Below are positions 47,180 to 57,965 of a stretch of 64,000 bases of DNA, one piece after another (the stretch's first letter is position 1; each line of letters starts with the position of its first letter). The notes under the pieces are model-generated. The model ran no database searches. It worked only from the letters and a program-made list of their open reading frames with translations, and was not told where the DNA came from. Origin of the DNA: Inia geoffrensis (lineage: Eukaryota; Chordata; Mammalia; Artiodactyla; Iniidae); NCBI GenBank assembly GCA_036417435.1, contig CM070913.1:22784680-22848679 (forward strand), in the 5' to 3' direction. The translations under genes and the position numbers were made by a program.

Positions 47180-48100
47180 TTGCTCCAAGGGTAGATTACT
47201 GAAGAGGGAATCTCCTTTGGGTTCCTGGACCTAATTCCAACATGTGTGTCTATGTGCGTGAAGCCTTCCCCCACACCAACAAGCAATTCTCAGACATGAG
47301 CAGGTATCTGAGAAATCAACTCAACTCAACTCAATTCGGACACTATCTACCCATCAGATTCCACAGGTAAAGGGCTGAGTCCCACAAGACTGCCCTCCAC
47401 TTCAGACGCCAATCACAAGCCCTTTGCTTCTGACCAACCAGCTACAAATCGGAGGTTCCAGCGACCCCCTCCTACTCAGGATGCCAATCCCACACCCAGG
47501 TTGTTACCTGAACTTCTGACCAACTGGCTGTAAATCAGAGGTTCCCACAGTCCCCTCTTGGAGTTCAGTTAACTTGCTAGAGTAGCTCGAAGAACTCAAG
47601 AAACCCACTTATTCACTAGATTAGTGATTTATTACAAAGGATATTAAAGGATACAAAATCAACAACCAGACTAAGAGATACATAGGGTGAGGTCCTGAAC
47701 AAAGGGGCTTCTGTCTTCATGGAGCTTGGGGCCAGGCATGGTGACATGCGGGCTCATTATGATTCCCTATCCTGGAAGCTCTCCAAACCTCCTCCTTTTG
47801 GGTTTTTAAGGAGGCTTCATTACTTGGACATGATTGACTAACGCATTGGCCATTGGTGATTGATTCAACCTCCAGCCCTTACCCTCTCCCCCCAAATCAA
47901 GGGAGAGACTGAAAGTTCTAACCCCCCATTCATGGTTGGTCCCCTTGGTAACCAGCACCATCCTTAGGTGCTTTCCAAAAGTCACCTCATTCACATAAAC
48001 TCAGTTGTGGTGGAAAGGAGTTTGTTATGAATAACAACACACACATTTTGCCCTTATGGCTCTGAAGCACGGAAACTGAGGACAAGGGACCAAATATTAT
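47180..48100. mobile_element. MER21-like ERVL solo LTR remnant
   Basis: Contains 'agttaacttgctagagtagc', 'gtgatttattacaaaggata', 'agagatacatagggtgaggt', 'ttttaaggaggcttcattac' and 'cattggccattggtgattga', which I recognise as the MER21-type LTR family of endogenous retroviruses. No internal retroviral genes are present, so it is an old solo LTR or fragment. Boundaries are approximate and orientation is not set. An internal near-repeat ('ccaactggctgtaaatcaga' against 'ccaaccagctacaaatcgga') is visible. Confidence 0.7.
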
Positions 48101-48867
48101 AGTAAAAGATGTCCCATTGTTCTTATCACTTAGGAAATTTCAAGGGTTTGGGGAGTTGTGGGCCAGGAATTGTGGATGAACATCAAATATATATGAGAAA
48201 TATATTTTGATCATCTGAATGACCAAATATATATATTTCTTACAAATCACAATATCACGGGATCTCATGCAAGAGAATCATTGGCTCAAGCCCTCATTTC
48301 TACCATTCCATATGCAAGGTTCTTAATGGAGCAACACACTCTCTTGTATATCCACTTTTGAGGATATATGATAAAAGTAGTAGTCTGTACTTCAAGTAAA
48401 AGCAAGACCATGTTTTAAATGTATAAAAATGGCTAGTATTTCAGGAAAATTCAAGAAAACATTATCACCATAGCATGCAAATAACTCATATTATATGTAA
48501 ACTGAAAGAATGAAGTTTGCCGCTGAGCCACTGTTTTTACTTTGGACTTGATTCTTGGAAAGAGAATAAATTAATTGCTCAGTAAGGGACTAGACTCTGG
48601 AGGCCAGTCTGCCTGTGGACAAATTTCAGCTACATTGAAACCCTCAGAACCTGTATTATAGACATCTTATGGACGACTAGGAAACTTTTTACTTAATTTA
48701 TCTGTTTTATTTTTCAACCTCCACATATTTTAAAAATAAGGTTTATGGTTGATCTTCCCTTGTGCGATGCAAATGCAAACTGTGTCTTGTGCGTTCCCAT
48801 ATCTTTTTTCCATAGTTGTTCTCTACAAGTAGCCTCTGTGGACAGTTTTTTTGTTTGTTTGTTTTCC

Positions 48868-49075
48868 TTTTTTTGGGGGGGGTGGGGTACGCGGGCCTCT
48901 CACTGCTGTGGCCTCTCCCGTTACGGAGCACAGGCTCCGGACGCGCAGGCTCAGCGGCCATGGCTCACGGGCCCCCCCGCTCCGCGGCACGTGGGATCTT
49001 CCCGGACCGGGGCACGAACCCGTGTCCCCTGCATCGGCAGGCAGACTCTCAACCACTGCGCCACCAGGGAGGCCC
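48868..49075 (-). mobile_element. CHR SINE, short form
   Basis: Minus-strand copy with an unusual tail junction, a G-rich run 'ggggggggtggggtacgcgg' in place of the usual 'tttgcggtacgcgg', and right end 'ccaccagggaggccc'. The flanking duplication is imperfect (T/G-rich 'acagtttttttg' and 'ctgtttttg'). Confidence 0.93.
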
Positions 49076-50156
49076 TGTTTTTGTTTTTTGAGGTATACTG
49101 AGACTGTCCTGGACCCCAGCATCTGCCCAGCCACAGTGACTGAAATCCTCATGAAATCAGGGTGAAACAGACATTCATAATGAGTCTAGTGAAAGAAGTA
49201 ATGTTAACTGTATTAGGGCAAGAAGTCACCAAGGAAGTAACATATTAACTAGCTCCCTTCTTAGTGTTGACTAAGTTAACTCATTAAACTCATTACCTCC
49301 CACTATCACCAATGCAAGTTTCCATTAGCAGTGTACCTGGTAGAAAGAGATGTAACATACTTTGCTGAATGGATAATGAAAAGGTGGACAAGATCAGAAC
49401 AGGGCTCATTTGTATTAATGAAATTCCTGAATGGGAAGGTACAGAAGAAGCAGTAGAAGGTCCACGGGCAGATGGACACTAAAAACGATGCGGGACGGGG
49501 GACAAAGCCAAGGCCCCATCACTCCCCACTTGGAATTTTGCTCCTAGTTGGCCCTAAAGATGTCATAACACATCCTAAATATCTGTGTTGTAAATGGTCT
49601 CAGCCCACATTTGTTGAGCTCTTCAGATTCTAAAAGCTATTGTAACTAATTAACTTGGGAAAACCACCCTGCCCTTTACTGGTGGCATTTAATTCAATCT
49701 GTAATAATCTGAACTTTTACTAATATACTAAGTCTAAAGCGGTGTGTTGACAAAAGATGCAGTAGAATGGCGAGGAGTCAAAGGGAGACACCAAATCGTT
49801 CACAGCTAGAATTTATAAAGACATACTCGTATTATGTGATTTCAGAAGCAAATGAAGCCACAGGCAAAAGGCTACCAAGAATTCAAATGCAAGTGGCCTG
49901 AAGGAAGACAGGTGAAAATGCTAGATGTGAGGTAATGCTAGGCCTGGCCTGGACAAAAGAGATTTTATAAACTTCCAGCAAGAGCTATATATCATTCTGA
50001 GCTTATAAAGGCTAGTCTCTCAACGACAACAAGGTGCACTAACAGTAATACACATGAAGAGAACCCACTGTACGGCAAAGCACCCATTGTGATACTTCTG
50101 AAAAAGAGTCAAGAAACTTCAGGCCGCTTCATAAAATTAACAAAACACTAAGAGAA

Positions 50157-50473
50157 GGGCTTCCCTGGTGGCGCAGTGGTTGAGAATCCGCCTGCCCATG
50201 CAGGGGACACGGGTTCGAGCCCTGGTCCGGGAAGATCCCACATGCTGCGGAGCAACCGAGCCCATTCACTACAACTACTGAGCCCGCATACTGCAACTAC
50301 AGAAGCCCACGTGCCTAGAACCCGTGCTCTGCAGCAAGACAAGCCACCGCAATGAGAAACCCGCACACCTCAACAAATGGTGACAACTAGAGAAAGCCCA
50401 CGCACAGCAACGAAGACCCAACACAGCCAAACTAAATAAATAAAATTTTTAAAAAATAATGAAATTAAAAAAT
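50157..50473 (+). mobile_element. CHR SINE, long form
   Basis: Shares the 5' tRNA-derived part with the short copies, then continues 'cactacaactactgagccc', 'cgtgctctgcagcaagac' to 'gcagcaacgaagacccaac'-like and 'ataaataaaattttt' ends. The target-site duplication AAAACACTA(A/C)GAGAA lies at 50142-50156 and 50474-50488. Confidence 0.95.
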
Positions 50474-51669
50474 AAAACACTACGAGAATTAATAAAAATT
50501 AAGAAGTTGCTCTGGTTTCCATTTTTTTTTCTTCTTTCATAGTCTTTAGAGAAAACTACTTACAATTTCTTTTGATGCTGTCACAGCATTATCCTTTGGA
50601 TTCTGGGCTGAGACCCAATTCCAAACTACTGGAATAACTCAAACTGTGGTTTCATGGATGTCTTTTTTTTTTTTTTTTTAAGCAAATCCACACTTGCTAC
50701 AGACTGCCAAGCATCAAGTTTTCTCTGAAATTCACCAGGCCTTAAAGAGTTCTTTCTCATCTACTCTTTGCTGAATGTTAAGATTTCAAGTTTAGTTGAA
50801 CTTCTAAAGATGCTTCTAGGTGAATTGAAGTTGTCAAAATTAAAAGAATTTAAGATCCCATTGCAGCTTTATGGTCTCTGATTCCATGATAACTATGCTT
50901 TCAGATTCCGCCTCACTGTTTATCTCCACATTGTCAAAATACCCGGAACATAGTATACCTTCAGTTTTATAAAAAGACGTCAAGACAGTTCAGCAAACAT
51001 TTACTGAACATCAGCTACATGCAAGAGACTTTCAAAAGTGTCTGTATTGTCCTGTGTGTTTTTTGCGTGTCTTCAGAAATTCAGAACTGTATTTAAAGTT
51101 TCTCCTCCTCTCCTCCTGATGTAAGTATTTACACCCCCTCAAGAGATAATGAACAAGAGTTAATACAGAAGCCCTTGTGCTAGCCCACAAATAAACTGTA
51201 TCCAAACTGGAAACAATAAAATCCACCAGTATTGAAGTACATATAGACATTGTAGTGTATTCATGTAATGGAAACTAAAACACTAGGGAGGAGAAAAACC
51301 TACTGTTACAGGCAACAAAATGGGTGAATCTTCATGAATGCGCATGAGGAGAGGGGGCGCATCACAGAACCCTTCTATCATTTATGTTATGTGAAGGTTA
51401 AGATCAGGCAACACTCATCTGTAGGGATGGAGATCAGAATGGTTGTACAAGAGAGGGGAGTACGAAGGAAATGAGAGTGGGGCAGTGGTGGAGGCAGTGG
51501 TGGTTGTACAGTATACATGAGGGGACCTTCTGGGGAATTAGGATTTTTCTATCTTGATTTGGACGTTGGTTACATTTTTATATATTGAAATAGTCATTAA
51601 TCTGTGTATATTCATGATCTCTTCACATTATAGTGTGCAAGATTTGCTTCAATTTAAATGGAAAGAATA

Positions 51670-52014
51670 GGGACTTCCTTGGTGGCCCAGTGGTTAAGAA
51701 TCTGCCTGCCAATGCAGGGGACACGGGTTTGATCCCTGGTCCGGGAAGATCCCACATGCTGCAGAGCAACTAAGCCCGTGCACCACAACCACTGAGCTTG
51801 TGCTCTAGAGCCCGTGAGCCACAACCACTGAGCCTGTGTGCCACAACTACTGAAGCCTGTGCACCTAGAGCCCGTGCTCCACAACAAGAGAAGCCACCGC
51901 AAGGAGAAGCCCGTGCACCGCAACGAAGAGTAGCCGCACCCCCGTTGCTGCAACTAGAGAAAGCCCACGTGCAGCAACGAAGACCCAATGCAGCCAAAAA
52001 TAAATAATTTTTTT
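51670..52014 (+). mobile_element. CHR SINE, long form
   Basis: 'gggacttccttggtggccca' start, with an expanded middle carrying repeated 'gagcc(t/c)gtg...ccacaac' units, and end 'gacccaatgcagccaaaaat'. A loose flanking repeat AAATG(G/A)A(A/G)GAATA is seen. The alanine/cysteine-rich open frames here are repeat-derived. Confidence 0.93.
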
Positions 52015-52754
52015 AAATGAAGGAATAAATGAAGAAAATTAAGTGCCAAAATCTGTACTGTGATGGAATTTCCCACCATCAATCTCCAATGAAGAGACTG
52101 GTGGTGTGATATGACCTAACTGTTCATTGTATAATCAGTTCCATATGAGCCTTATTTGGCGTGTTTTCCTCATCTTTTAACTCCTCCGTCTCACAACATT
52201 GTTATAACCTTTGAAATAAATAGATTCATTCCCCCCCTCCCACAAAAAAGTGCCGTAAATATGGAGACAGATGAAAGCAGCTAAGCCAGGAATAGAATTC
52301 ACTCACCATGTGCAGGACAAGATATACACTGCCAGTGTTTTAATTCAATTCCTTCATTTAGTCACACATCCAGACATGAATATGACATACACCCAATTTG
52401 ATCAGAAAGATAAGGTTCATTAGCAAAAGACACTGCTTCCTTTCCCCCTAATTCACAACTTGTCATTATGTCTGTTCACGCTCAGGTGATACAAGGCAGG
52501 TGAACCAAAAAACAAAATCCAGAACGACCTTAAAGGATTTAACAGCCATGAAAGAGCCTTGAGCCTGAAGGAATTTTTCCTGTTTGATTTCTCTCTGGCT
52601 GGTTCTCTCAAGAAGGTATTTTAGCTGAGATAGTCATCCACTGAGAAACAGAAACTGCTGCTCTAGATCTTTTTCCAAATTAAAAATAGGAGTTTTTGAA
52701 GAGTGTTAAGAGAGCTGGAATCTCAAAATTAGGCCAGACTGGGATGTGGCCTGA

Positions 52755-52845
52755 GCAAGACTTTGAGGTCAGACATGGTTCAAATCCCAGCTCCTCTAAT
52801 TACTAGCTACCTGGCTTCTATTTTATTTAACCTGGGTCTCAGATC
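52755..52845 (+). repeat. MIR-like fragment
   Basis: 'aagactttgaggtcagacat', 'ggttcaaatcccagctcctc' and 'taattactagctacctggc' match a MIR core. A G-rich run follows at 52858-52879. Confidence 0.7.
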
Positions 52846-53224
52846 CCGCCGGTGTAAGGGCGGGGCGGGGCGGGGGGCACCGTCATACAGTACATGTAAA
52901 GCCCCTGTCTCACCACTTAGCCAATGGGGAGACAGCAAGCAGGTGGAGTTGATCTCTTTGTATAAAGCACTGCAGGGAAACTATTTCTTTGCAATTTCTG
53001 TGTGTCTTTGTAATTAGCATTGCAAACACTCATTAATAACATTTCTCATTTTGTGCATTAAACCTAAATAATGATTGCAATAAAGGACTTTGTGGCTAAC
53101 CAACCTGCATTTATCTGAAACACGTATGAGTGCTCAAGTGCTAAGGAAGAAAAGTAGCATAAAATACAATGCTTGCTCTAAAGCATTTACACTTTAAGAA
53201 ATCATTTTTGGGTGATTGCCAAAA

Positions 53225-53335
53225 TATATTGTTAAGTAAAAACAGGTGTGTGTATTTGTCAACGCTCTTTGAACTGTACACTTAAAATGGGTGCATTTTT
53301 GGGGGTGTAAATTATTCCTCAATTAAAGACAATCA
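53225..53335 (+). repeat. Old LINE-1 3' end
   Basis: 'ctctttgaactgtacactta', 'aaatgggtgcatttttggg' and 'ttattcctcaattaaag' form a common diverged LINE-1 3' terminus. Confidence 0.7.
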
Positions 53336-53510
53336 ATGAAAGAAATTCTGTTGCCCAAGTACAATGATTAGAGATTCTGACGAAATTGGTCTGAAGTGTA
53401 TGACTTGGATACAGGAAGTTTTGAAACCATTCCAGATGATTCTAACATGAAAAAAATAAAAAACCAAAAGTAGACAAACAAGATGCCAAACAATGTGAAC
53501 AGTGATTTAG

Positions 53511-53650
53511 GGGTGCCAGAGTTAGCAAATAAAATTCAGGACACTCTGTTAAATTTGAATTTCAGATACAACACCAGTTAACTTTTTAGTGTAAGTGTGT
53601 CTCAAATATTGCACATTTAACTGGATGTCATGTATTTCATTTGGCAAAGC
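53511..53650. mobile_element. MITE-like element with terminal inverted repeats
   Basis: The left part 'gtgccagagttagcaaata' and 'ctgttaaatttgaatttcag' is matched in inverted orientation by the right part 'catttaactggatgtcatg' and 'atttcatttggcaaagc'. The whole can fold into one long hairpin. Family name not certain. Confidence 0.6.
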
Positions 53651-53999
53651 TAAATAGTATGCTAATTTTGTGCAAAAAAAAGAGAGAAAAAAGAATATGT
53701 GAATCCAATTGTTTAATTAGCTATGTATGCATAAAATGGATTTGGAAGATTTGCTTCTGGGGAGGAAACCCAGACAGGAGGCAAGGAAGGGAAAGATACT
53801 TTTCACTGTTTAGTTTTTGTGCCTTTGTAATTTTGAAACATATGAATGTATTACATATTTTTAAAACAAATAAAATTTAAAATAAGTTCTAAAAGGAGTG
53901 AAGACTCATTATAGGGAGACAAAACTAATACACATGATACACTTAGAAAATAAAACTGACTGCAATTGGCCCCAATATTTTATTCTATTATACTCTGGG

Positions 54000-54250
54000 A
54001 GTTAGATGTAAGTAGAATACTAGCAACCACTTGCTGAGTTGCCAGGCTATAACGGGAATTAATATTAGCAACCTCCTGTTCAGTTGCTATTATGTTAATT
54101 TAATTTAATCCTCACAATAATCTTTGGGGGTTTTCCAAACGAAAATGCTGAAAAACAGAAATATTAGTGGACTTGCCCAGAACCACACATTTAATGATTG
54201 GCAGGCCTGGGGTTTGAATCCAGGTTTTTCAGTATCCATAGCCTGTTGCC
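54000..54250 (+). repeat. MIR-like SINE remnant
   Basis: 'tttaatcctcacaataatct', 'acttgcccagaaccacacat' and 'ggcctggggtttgaatccag' follow the MIR core order. Confidence 0.6.
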
Positions 54251-54299
54251 TTAAAACACAAGACATCACTGTACTGTCTTCAAGAATATGAATTCCTAA

Positions 54300-57280
54300 A
54301 GTCAGGACATTTGTACTTGGGCATGAAAACTGATGCAAAAAGGGAGAGCAATGAATGAGCACTTTCATATGCTAACATCAGTTACTGAGCTATGAAAAAG
54401 GACACACGGGCAAGTATCATGTTTGTTTCTAAGTAAATATGCAGGTATATTTCACTTTATGCGGTCCTTCTGTTCCAAGACAGCCGTTTTTATAAATGAC
54501 ATTTATGCAAATGTAACCATATTTAGAGTGCAATTGGGAGTCTACTTTTTAGATAAACTGTTAAATTCTTTTTTAGAAGGGAAGCTATTTCTGTAATATG
54601 GCTGACCCAGATTCAGTTGGTTTTGGACAAGGTACAAAATGGGATATTCTCGGAGTTTGATAATTGTCCTTTGGAGTTAGGGGTCTTAATACAAAACATG
54701 ATGGATGGTCTATGTATGGAGAGGGTACTTTGCTACATGACAAAGGATTTAACTAGTTAAATTAAGTTTCTAACTGGAGCCTACCTTTAGCAGATTTAAT
54801 GTCTAAAAAGTATGAGTAAATATTTGCCAGGGAGAAACAGAACATCACTTCACTTATCCAACCTGTACTATCTTCGCAGCTTATCAGACACAGGAATATT
54901 TCGTTTTCTAACATGAATGACTAGAAAGTCTTCTAAGAGACTTCTCTAAAATTTGTTCTGATCTACACCTTCTGTACATTTCCCAATGATCTGTCCTCTT
55001 TATATTGCAGGGTGTGGTGAGTGGGATGAAGGGGTCTATCTGTTGGATATGACAATTGAAAGCTAATATTTAGTCTTTAAAAAATTAGTAGTTTTAAAAA
55101 CAGTTGACCAAAAACTATCATTCCATTGAGAGGAGAGCCACAGACTCCTTAAATAGTTGTCAGGATTTTTGTCAGGTATTGGGATGGGAGTGGTGGTGAG
55201 GCAGGTAATCGCCCTCTCCAGCCCAAGTGGAACCAGGGCAGAGCAGCTGAGGTTTAGGCAAGATTTGACTTCCCCATGTTCAAACTTTGCGCTTTCTCCC
55301 ATCACACATTTACTCTTCTGAGCAGCCAGTATTACAATTCCAAATTCGGGCTTTTAAAAAATCAACTCTGGACTGAACATTTAAGACTATGCCCCAGAGG
55401 TGCTGTTGGCTGGGCAATGGTTCCATTTGTCAGTGTTGGTCGCCATATTTGCAGAGCAATGTTTGTGCCATCATCTGAATAATCTATTTATTTTCTTCTT
55501 TATTCCTTAAAAAGTGAGCATTTTCTTTGAAAGAAAAAAATTAAAGGATATGTATAAAATGCCAGATCTACACCATCAGAGATTGTGTCTCAAAGGCCAT
55601 GAGTAATTGAGAATTTTACATTATTTTACTCATGGAAACAGACACCCCTCCATCTCCCTATTTTTTACCACCCCACCCAGCACCATGAAATTTATTTACT
55701 TTTTAACATATTTATACATATTTGATTTAGTGGATATTTTTCAGAATGTACCACATTTTGGTAAGGCATTACCAAGAATTAATCTGCATAAAAATTCATA
55801 TAGTTTCCAACAAATCAAATCGCATCTCCATTTAATTCTATTTTTACATCTAATTGAATCAAGTTTTTTGTTTACTCTTCTTAATTTTAAAAATAGGGAA
55901 ATTGAATGGTTTACATCTTTTATAAATCATAGTGGTTCAAAAATGTTTTTCCCTCAGTTTTCTGAAGGCTTTTTTTTTTTTTTTTCCTGTAGGTCAGTAG
56001 CCTGTTCCTCCTTAAATGTCTCCTCATCTAGAGTCTGGGGCAATATTTGCACATTTATTTATGAATAAGTTCCATGAGTTTTCCCCATTTAATATTTTAA
56101 TAATATGAAGGCCAACACTCAATAAAAAAAACTTTATATAAAAATTGCTGATAATATAGGGTTATGAAACAGACATAAACACCTATTTTTATAAATTCTG
56201 ACAAGAATTGGGTTAATATTCAAATCAGGACAAATCAAGCTCAAGATTTTGGACATCAACAATCATGAAATATGTGTTGGGAGGTTTAAATGAGTTTAAA
56301 ACCTTTCGCTGAATTTTTTTCTTAACATTTCTTTACTCACTACTTGAGCCTATAATTTATACCTTCCTCCAAATCTTACCAGAAAATTCTTAGCACCAGT
56401 GGTAGTATTAATTAATAAATTAAAATGATCATTGCTCTTTAAAAGAGTCAAAGCTTGGAGGGGACAGTTTCAGGTATATTTATGCTCATAATCAACATGA
56501 TATTTCTAGTTAACATTATGTTCCTAATTGGAGTTGTCTGGCTTGGGTTGGAGGCCATAGCCTTCCTCATTCTTCTGGCCTCCCCCTGTTGACTCTCTAA
56601 TCCATATGCAAATGCAGATATCCTTGTTCTACAGTGATTTTAGAGGCACCAAAATAGCCACCTACTCAAAGATATCTCTTCCTCCAATTTACCAGAGAAC
56701 TGGGTAACTCCACTATTACAATCATTTCATCTGAAGCTCTTTAGAATGTAAATGTCAGCAAAATACCTGTGATAGTACTGCATTCCATGTCAGTGTCCCA
56801 GCAATATACAGAACATTCAGATCCCTTTAGAAATCCTTCCTAGGACAATGAAATAGTATTTGTGCCTTGGACTTTGTTTTCAATATGAAAGCAATCACAT
56901 AAGGTCATTTTCTACATCACTTATAAAACTACCATTAGAAACATTATCTAGTCTGTGCTTGTGCCATAAAGTTACTCTTAGAACATAATAATAGAAAAAA
57001 AAAGTCTCTCTCAATAAATTGATATACTTTCTTTAATCTGATGAGAAAAGCTGTGGTACTCATTATCTTTTTTGCCTGGAAGATCAGAGTTCAGGGTTTT
57101 TTTTGCTTAAATACAATAAGCATCAAGTTTCTCTTTTTTTTAAGCTACTTTACTTCTCTTTAATTCTGAACTACATGACTCAGTTTTTGCTTGTTTTTTA
57201 TTCTTCCTTTAGCTACTTGACTGCATTTTTATCACTAGCCCTTAACTACTGCAAATCCTTTTACGGGAAGAAGTCAACAT
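54300..57280. other. Upstream intron, no gene seen
   Basis: AT-rich, with poly(T) at about 55971-55986. The 153-codon open frame at 55607-56068 is rich in Phe, Ile and Leu with a low-complexity end and looks like chance in AT-rich DNA. No splice-like borders or known repeat explain it. Confidence 0.5.
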
Positions 57281-57965
57281 AGTCAATTCTTGTTATTTAT
57301 GGTAGTTTTATTCTATAAAGTCACTGCCAACACTGAATTAGCAAACACTGAAGAATTACTTCTAGGGAAAGAACAGGGTGAGGTTCCCGTGAGCCTCTGG
57401 TCACAATTGTTTTACCAAGTGATCAATACATCACCTTGCTTTATGTGTATTTCTGTTTAAAGAGACCTTCTTTAATATAGATTGTTGATTCAAAAACATT
57501 GAACTCAGCTAACAGCGCCATAACTCATGCCTGAATGAAGTTCATCTAACACACATACATTCTTCATAGGACACATCACAGTTTTTTGAGCTTAGGAACG
57601 TTAGACAGCCCTTTGGCAATATCCTTGGGAACCATTTTAAACAGAAAAACTACCATCTAAAAGCACAAAAATGCAAAAAATGTGGCTCTGAAAAAACCAC
57701 GAAAAGGATACTTGTTTACTGTATGAGAGTTGAAATAAGAAGGGAGAGTGTCAACTTGTTTGACCTCAGCTGGGAACTTGCAGGAAATTTCCCCGACTCC
57801 ACGCGTGTCCGTGAACGCCTGCAAAACCACCATGAGTATTGATTTGGGGGTTACAAAGGAATCTCAGCCAGTAGGCAAATTCACAAATACACGATCAGTA
57901 ACTCATGAGGATGGATTGCTTTCCCAAGGTGAACATCTTATTACACTTTGGCCAATTAGCACATT
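57280..57965. repeat. Old DNA-transposon-like repeat, family uncertain
   Basis: 'cttgttatttatggtagttt', 'aagtcactgccaacactgaa', 'ctcatgcctgaatgaagttc' and 'ttgggaaccattttaaacag' are motifs I associate with a Tigger-type element. The assignment is from memory and is tentative. Confidence 0.4.

Larger units (their letters stand above)
40356..47180. other. Upstream intron, mixed old repeats
   Basis: No exon recognised. It holds a MER5-like element, a MIR-like element (about 42835-42945), short tandem duplications at 44745-44808 and 45266-45313, a CA microsatellite at 45085-45116 and an L2 piece at about 46200-46830. Open frames at 42561-42809 and 45446-45755 have no recognisable protein. Confidence 0.6.

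Noticed and set aside
50157..50473. Possible tRNA-Glu gene in the SINE heads
   Set aside because: The tRNA-like start is the SINE's Pol III promoter region; the sequence is diverged and joined to SINE body, not a functional tRNA.
55607..56068. 153-codon + strand open frame, Phe/Ile/Leu-rich
   Set aside because: Longest non-repeat frame in its area, but low-complexity, ends in a poly(T)-encoded Phe run, and shows no known motif. Chance is the better explanation.
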